DNA of 64,000 bases from Ursus arctos (GCF_023065955.2 NW_026622997.1:9720001-9784000), one strand, 5' to 3'. Shown: positions 1 to 10,744, counted from the stretch's first letter. The notes: generated by a model not told the origin, from the sequence alone. Numbers and translations: made by a program.

Positions 1-611
1 TGGCAACTACCCTTCTACTTTCTGTAGGACCTCCTGTAAGTGGAATCATACAATGTTTGTCCTTTTTTACCTGGGCTACTTCACTGAGCATAATGTCTTT
101 AAGGCTCATCCATGTTGCAGCCTATGTCGGAAGTGCCTTCTTTCTTTCTTCCTTTTTTTTTTTTTTTAAAGATTTTATTTGTTTATTTGAGAGAGAGAGA
201 GAGAGACAGCCAGCGAGAGAGGGAACACAAGCAGGGGGAGTGGGAGAGGAAGAAGCAGGCTCCCAGCAGAGGAGCCTGATGTGGGGCTCGATCCCAGAAC
301 GTCGGGATCACGCCCTGAGCCAAAGGCAGACGCTTAACGACTGAGCCACCCAGGCGCCCCAGAAGTGCCTTCTTTCTTAAGGTGGAAAAATATTCCATTG
401 TATGCACAGACCATCTTATTTCCTATTCATCTGCTGATGGACATTTGGGTTCTTTCCACTTTTGGGGAATTACGAATAATGCTGTGAACACTGGTATACA
501 AATATCTGCTTGAGTCCCTGCTTTCAATTCGTTTTGGGCATACACCCAGAAGTGGAATTGCTGGATCATTTGGTAATTCTATTCAGTACTTTCAAAACTA
601 AGTCAATGTTC
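1..611 (-). repeat. L1 3' end (L1MB-like), antisense, split by a SINE
   Basis: The plus strand reads as the reverse complement of an old L1 3' end. It passes through the recognisable 'GTGGAATCATACAATGTTTG' and 'CACTGAGCATAATGTCTTTA' blocks, then 'CTGATGGACATTTGGGTTCT', and ends near 'AGAAGTGGAATTGCTGGATC'. A Can-SINE at 147-361 interrupts it, and the L1 resumes directly after the SINE's target duplication. The left end is cut by the window edge, so the true 3' end lies outside. It has no coding capacity. Subfamily name is by eye only. Confidence 0.85.
147..361 (-). mobile_element. Can-SINE (tRNA-Lys-derived)
   Basis: This is a full-length SINE in minus orientation. It has a T-tract, then AAAGATTTTATTTGTTTATTTGAGAGAG, a purine-rich body, and the tRNA-like head ending in CCACCCAGGCGCCCC. 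A 17-bp target duplication flanks it (130-146 and 362-378, GAAGTGCCTTCTTTCTT, exact), showing insertion into the surrounding L1. The exact duplication and intact head suggest a young copy. Confidence 0.95.
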
Positions 612-823
612 AGGGTGCCTGAGGGGCTCAGTCAGTTAAGTGTCCTCCTCTTGATTTTGGCTCAGGTCATGATCTCAGAGTCCTGGGATGGAGCCTCGGT
701 TTGGGGTCCCTGCTCATCGTGGAGTCTGCTTGAGATTCTCTCCCTCTCGCTTTGCCCCTCCCTCACTTGCACACATGCTCTCTCAGTCTCAGAAATAGAT
801 AAATAAAATCTTAAAAAAACCCC
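612..823 (+). mobile_element. Can-SINE, older copy
   Basis: The head reads AGGGTGCCTGAGGGGCTCAG, followed by a GTCATGATCTCAGAGTCCTGGGAT block, a CT-rich stretch, and AATAAAATCTTAAAAAAA at the 3' end. Diverged 17-bp target duplications lie at 595-611 and 824-840, with three differences. That divergence makes this one of the older SINEs here. It sits at the 5' edge of the antisense L1 fragment. Confidence 0.9.
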
Positions 824-924
824 AAACTAATCCAATATTCTTCTAAGTAATAACTTGTCCACAATTTCCTGCTGCCTATTAGAATGGGCTGGACTGGGGG
901 TAGACACGTGAGAAGGCAGGAGAG

Positions 925-1145
925 ATAGTCTATGTTGAAGAGCCTGGGCTCTGTCGTGAAACAAAGCTGGTTTCCATCTTCACTCTGCCAATCACGAGCT
1001 CTGAAACCCTGGTTATATTACTTAACCCTGGAGCCTCAGTTTCCTTACCTGCAGAATAAAATAACACTGATCTTATATCATTAGTATTTATAATGATTTA
1101 GCACAATGCTTGGCCCACAGCAGTCAGTGAATGGCTTCTATTATT
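925..1145 (+). repeat. MIR
   Basis: The order of blocks matches MIR: 'CTGGGCTCTG', 'CACTCTGCCAATCACGAGCT', 'TATTACTTAACC', 'GCCTCAGTTTCCTTACCTG', then 'TGATTTAGCACAATGCTTGG' and a 'CAGTGAATGG' end. It is diverged, as expected of a mammal-wide SINE. Confidence 0.85.
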
Positions 1146-1373
1146 TAGATTACTTCCACTTCAGTCTTCCCAGGTGTTGGTTAGGCAAGTGGCACCTGCA
1201 CCAGGATGAGTCCCACGGGTTCTAACCACAGCCTCTTCTAATGGCTTGCTAAACTGCCCTGGGGTCCTGACACCCATAGGAAGACTGGTTAGACTTTTTT
1301 CGTTTCTTGTTGTCGAGAGCTGTGCATAGAAAGACCTGGTCTCTTCCTGGTGCCTCTTCGTAACAGCTTAGCA
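1146..1373. other. Unique DNA, no feature seen
   Basis: No open frame, SINE, LINE or simple repeat is recognisable here. Confidence 0.5.
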
Positions 1374-1815
1374 TAATTCACATCCCATAAAAGATTTCAA
1401 AATATACAATTCAGTGGTTTTTAGTATATTGACAGTTGTGCACCCATCATCACAATCAATTTTCATTACCCACAAAAGAAACTATACCTACGAGTTGTCA
1501 CCGCCCAAACCTCCCATCCTTCCCAGCTCCTGGCATCTACTTATCTACTCTGTCTCTATGGATTTGCCCATTCTGGCTATTTCATCAAACTGAAATCACC
1601 CAGTACATGTCCTTTTGTGCCTGGAATGCATCAGTGCTTCATTACTTTTTATGGCTGAACGCTCTCCATTGTATGGATATACCGTGTTTTGTTTATCCAT
1701 TCATCAGTCGATGAGCACTGCGTTTGTTACCACTTTTTGGCTATCGTGAATAGCGCTGCTGTGCACATTCTTGGTATACCTTTTCGTGTGAACACATGTT
1801 CTCAGTTCTCTGGAA
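1374..1815 (-). repeat. L1 3' end (L1MB-like), antisense
   Basis: A second antisense L1 3' end: 'CACATCCCATAAAAGATTTC', 'TACAATTCAGTGGTTTTTAG', 'CACCCATCATCACAATC', then 'CATTGTATGGATATACCGTG' and 'GGCTATCGTGAATAGCGCTG'. It is more diverged than the copy at 1-611 and stops near 'TTTCGTGTGAACACATG'. It is non-coding. Its nearness to two other antisense L1 ends makes the first 3.5 kb almost all retroposon. Confidence 0.82.
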
Positions 1816-2088
1816 CATAGTGCTTCTTCTTTATAAGGCCAAAGTAGAACTGTTGCTGCCAGGATCTGTCGGGAGAGCACCAGACCAGCAGAAACCGAAC
1901 TCCTGGGGTTGGCTCTGCTCCGTGACAGCCTTGAAAAGCTGTTCAAGCTTGTAGTTTGTAATCTTGCTATGTGCTTATATCTTCTTTGAGTTCCTTCTTA
2001 TATGAACTCTAGTGAGCTTTACTGTTGACTTTGAGACCTGGCTAGAGCTAGTCCTCTGTATGCCCACCTCTATTTAAAATCACCTTCC

Positions 2089-2275
2089 AGGGGCGCCTGG
2101 GTGGCGCAGTCGTTAAGCATCTGCCTTCGGCTCAGGGCGTGATCCCAGAGTTCTGGGATCGAGCCCCACGTCAGGCTCCTCCGCTGGGAGCCTGCTTCTT
2201 CCTCTCCCACTCCCCCTGCTTGTGTTCCCTCTCTGCTGGCTGTCTCTGTCAAATAAATAAATAAAACCTTTAAAA
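2089..2275 (+). mobile_element. Can-SINE (ursid-type subfamily)
   Basis: The element starts GGGGCGCCTGGGTGGCGCAG and carries 'GCGTGATCCCAGAGTTCTGG', a CTCCCACTCCCCCTGCTTGT body and AAATAAATAAATAAAACC before the A tail. A 13-bp exact target duplication (AAAATCACCTTCC) lies at 2076-2088 and 2276-2288. The copy is intact and low in divergence, so it is probably young. Confidence 0.95.
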
Positions 2276-2524
2276 AAAATCACCTTCCTTGGATGATGTA
2301 CATTTTAATATTCTGCATCCAATGTCCTATTTTCCTACCTGTATAGTTAAAGCCACTCAATTGTTTGTTGACCTACTCTCAGAAAAGACAGCATTCCTGC
2401 TCTCTTCTGGGTATCTCCCTCCATTCTAGTCACAAACTGGAGGAAGAGTTGATAGGCTTTGTCCTTGCAAGTTGCCTGAGGAGCACCATCCAAATTCTCT
2501 TCATCAGAATATATTTTTTAATGC

Positions 2525-3510
2525 AGATTTCTTTTTCTCAATTGAAGTACAGTTGACATATAATGTTACATTAGTACAGGTATACAGTAGGGTACAGTAG
2601 GACAATTCTGTATATTATGCTATGCTCAGTGTACTTGTAGCTAACTGTCTCCATACAATGCTATTATAATACCATTTCCTTACGTGGTATCTTTTTTTTT
2701 TTTAAGATTTTATTTATTCATTTGAGAGAGAGAGAGAGTGAGAGAGAGCAAGAGCAGGGGAGAGGCAGAGGCAGATTCCCTGCTGAGCAGGGAGCCTGAC
2801 GTAGGACTCGATCCCAGGACCCTGGGATCATGACCTGAGCCAAAGGTAGACACTTAACCGACTGAGCCACCAGGCGTCCCCTCCTATGTGGTAAATTTCA
2901 GCCGTGTGATTTATTCATTCCATAACCAGAAGCCTGTACCTCCCACTCCCCTTTACTCATTTTGCCCCCCTCCCCTCTGGCAATCACCAGTTTGTTCCCT
3001 GTATTTATGAATCTATTTTTGCTTTTTTTTTTGCTCTGTTTCATTTTTTAAATTCCACTAAAATTTTTAAGTAAGTGTAATTATATGGCATTTGTCTTAT
3101 TTCACTTAGCACGATACCCTCTAGATCCAACCATGTTCCTGCAAATAGCAAGATCTCATTTCTTTTTTATAGATGAGTAATATTCCATTGTATATCTACA
3201 CATCTTTGTCTGTCTATCAATGAATACTCAGGTTGCTTCCATATCTTGGTTATTGTAAATAATGCTGCAATAAATATAAGGGTGCATATATCTTTTTGAA
3301 TTGGCGTTTTTGTTTCCTTTGGGTAAATACCTAGTACTGAAATTACTCGATCATATTGTAGTTTTTAATTTTTTTGAGGAACCTCCATACTGTTTTCCAC
3401 AGTGGCTGCACTAATTTGCATTCCCACCAACACTGCATGAGGTGCCTTTTTCTTCACATCCTCATCAATACCTGTTATTTCTTGTCTCTTTGATACTAGC
3501 CATTCCATCA
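2525..3510 (-). repeat. L1 3' end (L1MA-like), antisense, split by a SINE
   Basis: The 3' UTR boundary is 'TCAATTGAAGTACAGTTGAC ATATAATG' at the left. Rightward come 'CTTATTTCACTTAGCACG', 'TAGATGAGTAATATTCCATTG', 'AATGCTGCAATAAATATAAG', 'GGTAAATACCTAGTACTG' and the ORF2 C-terminal coding complement up to about 3,510. A SINE at 2691-2881 interrupts the 3' UTR. ORF2 remains here are short and stop-ridden. Confidence 0.88.
2691..2881 (-). mobile_element. Can-SINE
   Basis: T13 then AAGATTTTATTTATTCATTTGAGAGAG, a GA-rich body, and 'GAGCCACCAGGCGTCCC' at the head. The target duplication is CCTTACGTGGTA on the left and CCTATGTGGTA at 2883-2893. The SINE is nested in the antisense L1. Confidence 0.93.
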
Positions 3511-3936
3511 GGATATATTTTTGAAGGAAGATATGGAACATTCCTCCTGCAGCTTTGCAAATTCCAACTTCTATTATGCTTCTCTTTCTAGCAACAACTT
3601 TTATGAGAGGCTCTGAATTCATATTAGCTGCAGAGAAAGTCACCTCTGCTGTATAAAATCTGACCTCTCTCAGCTGCGTTACTCACACATTGGAGGTGGA
3701 GCAGACTTAATTTTGCCTTTGGTCAAAGTCTACTGGGTATGGTAGTGGCTCCACGAGTTACAAAGAGGAAAAACAAGTTTGCTGTCTTCTAGGAGATGAA
3801 AAAGGATTCTAAGAAAGATTAACAGTAGATAAGGGGCTCTGAGAAGGTATCATGAAAGTAAATTCCATGAAGACAAAAAAAAAATACCCGCCAAAATTTT
3901 ATACATAGAAAAAAGGATGTTAAATACTTTTCCTCA
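3511..3936. other. Unique DNA
   Basis: AT-rich sequence with a short A-run near 3,877. No family, exon or RNA gene is recognisable. Confidence 0.5.
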
Positions 3937-4138
3937 GGGGGTGCCTGGGTGGCTCAGTAGGTTAAGTGTCTGCTCTCGGCTCAGGTCATGATTCCAGAGT
4001 CCCAGGATTGAGTCCCGAGTCTGGCTCAGCGGAGAACCTGCTTCTCCCCCTGCCCCTCACCCTGCTCGTTGCACGCGCGCTCTCTCTCTCTCTCTCTCGG
4101 GTAAATGGATAAAACCTTAAAACAAGAACAAAAACAAA
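3937..4138 (+). mobile_element. Can-SINE with a CT microsatellite
   Basis: The head reads GGGGGTGCCTGGGTGGCTCA, the body includes 'CTTCTCCCCCTGCCCCTCAC', and a (CT)n run of about 20 bases precedes the A-rich end. An 11-bp target duplication, ACTTTTCCTCA and ACTTCTCCTCA, flanks it (3926-3936, 4139-4149). Confidence 0.93.
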
Positions 4139-5713
4139 ACTTCTCCTCACTTAGAGAATTTGGAGTCAGCAGCCAGTGACAATGAGTGTCCTTATGAGTG
4201 ATTTCCAGACTATATCACAAAAAGGCTTCTATATTTGACATTTGTGTATTACACACATCCCGAACTCAAAACCCAGTAAAACCACCCCGAGATGCGACAG
4301 AAAACAACCCAGCAACAGATGTGACTTTGGACTTAAGACTGGGGGGAAAAGAGAAAAGAGTATGAGAAAGGAAAATTTCTTTGGGATTTTGAATAGAAGC
4401 AAGTGCTGGAGATACGTAAGAAAAGTTAAGAGCTAAAGATGAGATTAATCCTTTAGACACAGAAATGCTGCTCTCTACAATCATGCCAATACTCTGAAGT
4501 CTGAAAGAAGTAGTCTTTTGACAATCAAAGGACTTCAAAGTGGTTGCTGTGGATAAAGCCTGAGAAAGTTTAATCCCAAAAGAAGAATATTAATATTCTC
4601 TGAGCACCTACTAAGTTCCAGGCACTTAATGGAACTGAATGCCGTCCTTGTGATTCCACTCTTAGAAAACTGGTATTAAAATCTCTGTTGTAGGGACGAG
4701 AGGCCAGAGGCCAGGAAAGGCTAGCGAACTGCAGAGTGGCAACTCAGCTAGTGGCTAGCCAGCTGCCCGCGGAGAAACAGGGTCATCACCTTGGCTCTAT
4801 AAACACGGCGAAGGCATCATAACAAGAACTTTGATCGGGGATATACTTCAAAGTTAGGTAACAGAATATCAAGTTCCATTCACGACACAGGTCACACACT
4901 CTATTTACAAAAAAATACAAACTGGAGTAGGAGATTGAAGAGTGTTATGTAAAAGTAAATGTTTGGTTTTAAAACAGTAGTGGTTTGCTAGCTTTTGACA
5001 CTTTTGATGTAACTGTGTTTAGCATTATGCAAGATATTTTTTAAAATATAAAATGTAACTAGAACTTGCTAAAATTTAAAAAAATGGTGGGAGGAAGGAG
5101 AATGTATTAAGTATATGATGAATACATCCAAACGGTGTAGGGCTTTAGCATTCAAAAAGGTCAGTATATAAGCTTGGACAAACTATGATGGGCTCTAAGT
5201 ATTTTACAAAGCAAAAGGTTTTCATAGTATTTTACAGGTATCTGCAGTTTGTGGCTAGGGACGTTCTCCATGCAGGGCGGGGCTGGGCCTGGGCAAGTTA
5301 CCCTGTGCTTCAACTTGATTTGGACCTGCGAACATGGAAGGCGTAGCATTTCCTTGCATTCTTTATCCCGCAATAAGAGCCTGTCAGAAATGGGACACAC
5401 GTACTGAAAAATGGTTAAGGTGATAATTATGTGTATCTTACCACAATTAAAAAAAAAAAACCCAAACACATATTTAAACCAAAATGTGGCCCCCTTCCTT
5501 TTTCCTACACTATAACGTAACAGTACGCGTTTCCTTATGCCACCTACCGCCTCCTAAATAATTAACTTAGATTAAAAGGCCTATCAGCCTGTATTTAAGA
5601 TACCTAGTTCTACATGTATTCAAACCTTGTTGGTCCCCACAGCCATCATACCAAGAACCTCCATGTGTGATCATGATTACCTCTCGTTAAAATTGTTTTG
5701 GACTTCCATTTTC
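4139..5713. other. Mostly unique DNA
   Basis: Around 4,605-4,760, 'GAGCACCTACTAAGTTCCAG' resembles the start of an old mammal-wide repeat whose name I cannot assign; similar starts occur near 38,715 and 52,095. An A-run lies at about 5,449-5,460. Short open frames in this stretch have no recognisable protein content. Confidence 0.5.
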
Positions 5714-5918
5714 TTTTTTTTTTTTTTTAAAGATTTTATTTATTTATTCGACAGAGATAGAGACAGCCAGAGAGAGAGGGAACACAAGCAGGGGGAGTGG
5801 GAGAGGGAGAAGCAGGCTCATAGTGGAAGAGCCTGATGTGGGGCTCGATCCCAGATCGCCGGGATCACGCCCTGAGCCGAAGGCAGACGCTTAACCGCTG
5901 TGCCACCCAGGCGCCCCA
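5714..5918 (-). mobile_element. Can-SINE (ursid-type subfamily)
   Basis: T-tract, AAAGATTTTATTTATTTATTC, 'GACAGAGATAGAGACAGCCA', and a head ending CACCCAGGCGCCCC. A target duplication of about 15 bp (TGGACTTCCATTTTC versus TGGACTTCCACTTTC) flanks it. The intact structure suggests a recent insertion. Confidence 0.95.
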
Positions 5919-6145
5919 TGGACTTCCACTTTCTGATGAAGAGTCTTCATGTCTAAAAAATCTGTACTTTTATGAAAAGTGATTGAACATTTGTCACATC
6001 TGTGGAATTAAAGAGAAGGTGGCACTGTCACCTAGGGTGCACATTTACATATTTCTGATCAACAGGATGATGTCACACAAGCAGTACAGTATACGGCCTT
6101 AGGTGCTAGGATTTTAGCTAGCATTGCCTCCAACCCTGCCCCTTG

Positions 6146-6537
6146 TGATGGTTAATTTTATGTCAGTTGGAATGGGCCAAGGGATGGCCACATTAGCACT
6201 ATTTCTGGGTGTGTCTATGATGGTGAGTCCAGATGAGATTAGCACAGGAGTTGGTGGACTCAGTAATGAGAACGCCCTCCCAGTAATTAAGTTTGTGCTC
6301 CCGAGGAAGAACTCGCCCCAGTCTGGGGACTGTTTGAGCTGGGGATAGGATCCAGTTTACCCTCTCAGTTCTCAGGCCTTCAGACTCGGACTGAATTACG
6401 CTGCCAGCTTTCTCGGGTCTCCTGCTTGCAGATCGAGGGACTTCTCAGCCTCTGCAGTGATTTCAGCCAATTCCTCAAAGAAAAATCTCCTTTAATATCC
6501 AATTGGTTTGTTCCTCTGTTGAACCCTGACTAATATA
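6146..6537 (+). repeat. LTR-like ancient repeat starting TGATGGTTAATTTTATG
   Basis: The element starts 'TGATGGTTAATTTTATGTCA' and runs through 'TTCTGGGTGTGTCTATGATG', 'GATGAGATTAGCACAGGAG', 'CTCAGGCCTTCAGACTCGGA' and 'TCTCAGCCTC', ending 'GAACCCTGACTAATATA'. This is a widespread old mammalian repeat with an LTR-like shape (TG start, late AATAAA-like region). I do not assert its family name. A second copy lies at 34,042-34,875 in the same orientation. Confidence 0.75.
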
Positions 6538-6660
6538 CCCTCTGACCTTGGGCACACTGCTTGGCTTCTCTACGTCTCAGTTTTCTCAGTTGTAAAATGG
6601 AGAGTTGGATGATTTCCAAGCGCTATCAGAAAGCCACTCTGTGATTCTATCATTTCACAC
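6538..6660 (+). repeat. MIR-like fragment
   Basis: 'CTGACCTTGGGCACACTGCT', 'CTCAGTTTTCTCAGTTGTAA AATGG' and a 'CTCTGTGATTCTAT' end match the centre and 3' part of a MIR-type SINE. It abuts the LTR-like repeat directly. Confidence 0.7.
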
Positions 6661-6829
6661 AAAGGAAAACATCTCAAATGGTCTGAGGGGAAACTTACAA
6701 ACACAGGAATACTATAGACTCAAGTAATCCATACAGCAAAGCAGAATTAGTGCGCATAAAGGAACCTCACGTCAAAATAAATACTAAAATCACGCATTTA
6801 AAAGCTGAAAAAGTTTAACTGATAATATA

Positions 6830-7150
6830 ATAGGCCTTTTGTTTTACAGAGCAGGAAACTTTCTATTTGTTTGTTTTTTAAGAGAGAGAGCACACGCACA
6901 CATGGGGTGGGGGGAGGGGCAGAGGGAGAGAGAATCTTAAGCAGACTCCGTGCCTAGCAGAGCCCCACACGGGCGTCGATCCGTCTCACGACCCTGAGAT
7001 CATGACCTGAGCAGAAATCAAGAGTCAGACACTTCACCCACTGAACCTCTCAGACGCTCCTGGGGCAGGAAACTAAAATCCAAAGAGGCCAAGCAACATG
7101 TCCAAGGTTTCAAGGCTCATGATCAGAGCTGGCAGAAGTTTTACAGATCA
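6830..7150 (-). repeat. MIR, antisense, split by a Can-SINE
   Basis: 'TTTTGTTTTACAGAGCAGGA AACT' precedes the SINE at 6861-7064. The MIR continues after it with 'AAATCCAAAGAGGCCAAGCA ACATGTCCAAGG' and 'CAGAGCTGGCAGAA'. The two halves join cleanly across the SINE's target duplication. Confidence 0.75.
6861..7064 (-). mobile_element. Can-SINE, old and diverged
   Basis: The tail is reduced to TTTGTTTGTTTTTTAAGAGAG, followed by a GGGGTGGGGGGAGGGGCAGA body, 'CCCTGAGATCATGACCTGAG' and a decayed head 'CTGAACCTCTCAGACGCTCC'. The 10-bp target duplication GCAGGAAACT lies at 6851-6860 and 7065-7074. It splits a MIR. Confidence 0.88.
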
Positions 7151-7324
7151 TTTAACTGGGGATTCTCAAGGGGGGGAGGGGAATTTGGCTTTTTTTGGGG
7201 GGGAGGGGCTTTTGCAAACTTCTGTCATCACCCTCTCAGAACTGCTGCTGTGGCAAACCCCACTACCACGGGAGCATGGGTATCAGGCTACCAAAGAAAG
7301 GGACTAATCACTGACCCAGAGCTC

Positions 7325-7425
7325 AGTGGTTTTGTTTTCCAGGAGAGGAAACTGAGGCCCAGCGAGACTAAGACCAGGTCAAACCACAAGTCAGAGAGAG
7401 AAGCAGAGCTAAAGCCACCCCACTG
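7325..7425 (-). repeat. MIR fragment, antisense
   Basis: 'CCAGGAGAGGAAACTGAGGC CCAG', then 'AAACCACAAGTCAGAGAGAG AAGCAGAGCT', follow the reverse complement of the MIR core. Confidence 0.65.
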
Positions 7426-7690
7426 ACCCACCCAGTCATCCACGGCGCACCTGTGCAGTGTTCCCTGAGGCCCACAACACGCCGCACTCTGTTGCTGTAC
7501 ACGTGTAAGGATGGAGTGACGATGATGGAGACAGGGATGGTTGATGCAGTTTCCAAATACATGGCTTGATTTCAGTTCCTCTCTTCGAACCTGGGCAGGT
7601 TCTCTGACTGCCTTGACCGATAACACCTGTGATGGTGGCAGTGACGTGGCACGGCTTCTGAGGCTAAGTCATAAAGGCAATCTATCTCCT

Positions 7691-7895
7691 TTTTTTTTTT
7701 TTTTTAAAAGATTTTACTTATTTATTTGACAGAGAGAGAGACAGCCAGCGAGAGAGGGAACACAAGCAGGGGGAGTTGGAGAGGAAGAAGCAGGCTCCCA
7801 GTGGAGGAGCCTGATGTGGGGCTCGATCCCAGGACTCTGGGATCACGCCCTGAGCCAAAGGCAGAGGCTTAACGACTGAGCCACCCAGGCACCCC
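7691..7895 (-). mobile_element. Can-SINE
   Basis: T-tract, AAAAGATTTTACTTATTTAT, 'GACAGAGAGAGAGACAGCCA' and a head ending CACCCAGGCACCCC. A 15-bp exact target duplication GGCAATCTATCTCCT lies at 7676-7690 and 7896-7910. Confidence 0.96.
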
Positions 7896-7910
7896 GGCAA
7901 TCTATCTCCT

Positions 7911-9209
7911 GCCTGGCTCTCTCCTTTGGGACTCTTGCCCTTGGAACAGAGCCACCATGTTGTGAGGAAGCCCACTGCACATGGCAAGGCCGTGGGTGTA
8001 TGTTCTGGTGACCAGCTCTGCCAGGCCCCCAGTTGACAGCGGTGCCAACCGCCAGTCAAGTAAGTGAGTGAGATGATTCCCTGCTTTTGAGTCTTCTGCC
8101 TGAGGTCTAGTCACTGTAGAATATTCTCCACAAGACACATGCAGTCTGAATAGCTATCTCCCACAGAAGCTGGGCGTGGTAATAAATGAAGACTGCTGTT
8201 TCATGCTGCTCCATTTTGACAATTTAGCATGCAGCAACAGAGAAGCAATATGTCCACGTCTGGAGTTTACAGCCTTTGTTAGATTTTTTGATGCTCACCT
8301 CTACTACTTTACCATTCCACACAGCTTTCTGTGGTTGATAGTGAAAGTGAAAAGCCATCTGTATTTAATTTCCCCCTAAATTGGAAACATGATCCCCTCT
8401 TTAACTTAGCCTTTGTTTTAGGAGATAATGTTACCTGACAACATCTTTTTTGGGTGCTATACCCTTGCCCAGATTGGAAGAGCTCAGTATGCTTTAGTAA
8501 CTCTGCCTCTTCATTTCAGTTTTTAGAACGCCTTTGCCCCAAAAGAGCGCTGTCCTCTCCGGGCATGGCTCCTCAGCCTGCTCGTCTGTCACAGATGTCT
8601 CACACAACAGCTGCATCATGCACACACCAGTGTCCCACGGTTCAGTCGGCACTCTTGCACCCCTGCCCTACCCTGAATCACTACATTTTGGATATTCTCC
8701 ATCCAGCCTTTCATGAAACTTCCAGGAGCCAAGATGTCAATGTATTGTTTCTGAGCTGGTAAGACACCAATAATGCCACTTCAAGTTCAGAAGGGCTCAT
8801 GGCTGTAATGCAGCTGTATGATGCCGATAAGTCACTAGAATGCTCAAGTGACATCTGTTAGCGCTCCAAGACCCATGACTACATTGGAGATCTTCAGTTT
8901 GGATCAGAGGCTGATGTCTGGTTGGCAAACCACTGTCAAACAGGATATGATGACTATTTTGAACTGATGTCAAAAAGTTACACAATTATTCAACTATGTC
9001 TTGCACAGGTGACCAAATGTACCTGCCGGCTCTTGCATCTCATGGCAACCTCAGGGGTGAGGTTTCTGTACCTGGAATCATGTGAGCTCATGCTGATTTA
9101 TGGGCAAGTTTTACTGCTAATACTAGAAATTCCTACTTCTTTGATGTAACATATTGGTGACTGTGACATACACACATTGAAAGGTAGACAGCTGCGATGA
9201 TAACAGGGC
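7911..9209. other. Unassigned low-repeat stretch
   Basis: About 1.3 kb with no SINE, LINE or LTR I can recognise. Open frames of 60-100 codons occur on the plus strand between 8,170 and 9,150 (for example 8,454-8,762 and 8,922-9,149). Their residues match no family I know, they do not line up as one protein, and no convincing splice signals join them. A decayed repeat or processed pseudogene is possible but not demonstrated. Confidence 0.4.
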
Positions 9210-9271
9210 CCAATCTAAAGATAAATGGAATACTGAGTCCTTGCCAATCTAAAGATAAATGGAATACTGAG
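9210..9271 (+). repeat. Two-copy tandem duplication (28-bp unit, 34-bp period)
   Basis: CCAATCTAAAGATAAATGGA ATACTGAG occurs at 9,210-9,237 and again, identically, at 9,244-9,271 with 6 bases between. Perfect identity points to a recent local duplication in otherwise unique DNA. Confidence 0.9.
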
Positions 9272-10440
9272 ATGTAGGCTGGCCGGGAGCCTCCCAACAG
9301 AAGTCAAGGTCTCTCTCCATCCTTTTCTCTCTGTCCTGCCTGAGTTCTAAAGATTACTATGGTTCTCTTTTGCAATTCTCAAAAACATAAGGCATTTCGG
9401 TTTGGGTGAGGGCCAATTTTACCCCGGAAAAACCCGAGTGCCAAAGGACTATGAAGAGGCTGAAGGGAACTGAAAACAGGAGTCGGATGTCACAGCATAG
9501 TAACACATTCAACCAGCAGGTGGCAATAGAGGACTTTGTGAGCGATTCTGGCCTCCAAGTTCAGAAATGCTGGAAGGTAGCTTTTAACGGCTATTGTATA
9601 AGTGATTTATGTATTTGGATTCCGCTCAATGTTATATATGCATTACTGAATAAAACATTCACAGTGTATTTCCCACCAGCAGCTGAGCTCCAGTTCCAAG
9701 CTTCTGAGTCCTAATTCCCAAGGCTCAAAGGAGCCCCTGACATCAAATTGCTTTCCTTCCAGAATAGCCGCTCCATAACCCAGAAAAAGAAATGCTTAGG
9801 GAGAGCTGAGAGAGATCTGATGTGACCACATCATCAGAATGGCTTAGCAAGCATGTGTTAGGAAAAGCAAATGTCTGTCAGATGGTGTCCTCAAGGCAAA
9901 GCTGTCCAGGGTTTCCCTGAGCTCCCACTGCTCGTCCCTGGATTTCCTCCCCCTTGTTCTGCTGTGCTCAGCACCACTGAATTGATGGGCTTGGACATGT
10001 GGTGGTGGTGGGGGGGACTAGCCTCAGCATGGACAAGGAAGAGAAATAAATGGCTTATTTGTCAGGAATATGTCATGTACATTAAAAAAGAAAAAGTGAA
10101 ATTCTCATAGTGGGTATTAAGTCATGGAGTTTTTCTTCCTGTCTTTTCCAGGGAGTCCCAGCTACCCACAGCTATGGGAGCTGGGAAATGTCTTCAGCAT
10201 CCCAAACAACCCTGAGCTAGAACTGTCTGGAAACGGCAGGTGTGGGGTGCTTGCTCCGAAGGCTCCCGGGCCATTTCTGGCCACACCTCTGCAATCCCTT
10301 CCCCTGTGGTTTCTCCGCCAGGGCTGCACCACCTGACTTCTGAGGCCTCTGAGGTCTGATGTGCTGTGACGTTTCGATGTGCCATTGTAAGTGGGTACGA
10401 GCCACGGAACTGCTAGCATAAACCCAAGGTGTCATTCCCT
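9272..10440. other. Unique DNA
   Basis: Unassigned. Plus-strand open frames at 9,406-9,714 and 9,871-10,110 and minus-strand frames near 10,162-10,435 show no recognisable protein motif. A short G-rich patch lies at 10,000-10,017. Confidence 0.45.
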
Positions 10441-10580
10441 TTGACGGCGTGGCCGCCGGGGAAGGAAATACTTCTCGCTGGGAATGTGTCCGAGAGGCAG
10501 AACGCGGCCTCTGTCACCGGGCTTAGAGCTGGGACATGGCTCTACAGAAAGTGCCGCGGGGCGAGCCAATGCCTGCGGTA
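10441..10580. promoter_or_regulatory. CpG-dense patch, possible regulatory element
   Basis: I count about 13 CpG dinucleotides in roughly 140 bases (for example GACGGCGTGGCCGCCGGGG at the left and GCCGCGGGGCGAGCC at the right), in a neighbourhood where CpG is otherwise rare. It is not part of any SINE I can see. It is too short for a classical CpG island. No TATA box or adjoining exon is evident, so promoter function is only a possibility. Confidence 0.35.
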
Positions 10581-10744
10581 AATGCCAACCTCCCATTTCA
10601 AGTACACGACCAGCCCGTTGGCACTGTGGCTTCAATCACTAATACACCGTATTAGCTGAAGTCTGAAGCAAGCTTTTCCTGCTCCTTCTCATATTTGCCT
10701 CTCCTTTGTCTATTTAAACAAAGGAAAGGAAATGCAGTTATGAT

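Noticed and set aside
2089..2165. tRNA gene-like head in SINE copies
   Set aside because: The tRNA-Lys-like part of Can-SINEs keeps internal promoter-like boxes but does not form an intact tRNA; these are SINEs, not tRNA genes.
147..7895. Open frames of 60-113 codons within the SINEs
   Set aside because: They are repeat-derived: the purine-rich body yields Arg/Glu/Ser-rich or, antisense, Leu/Ser/Cys-rich peptides in copy after copy.
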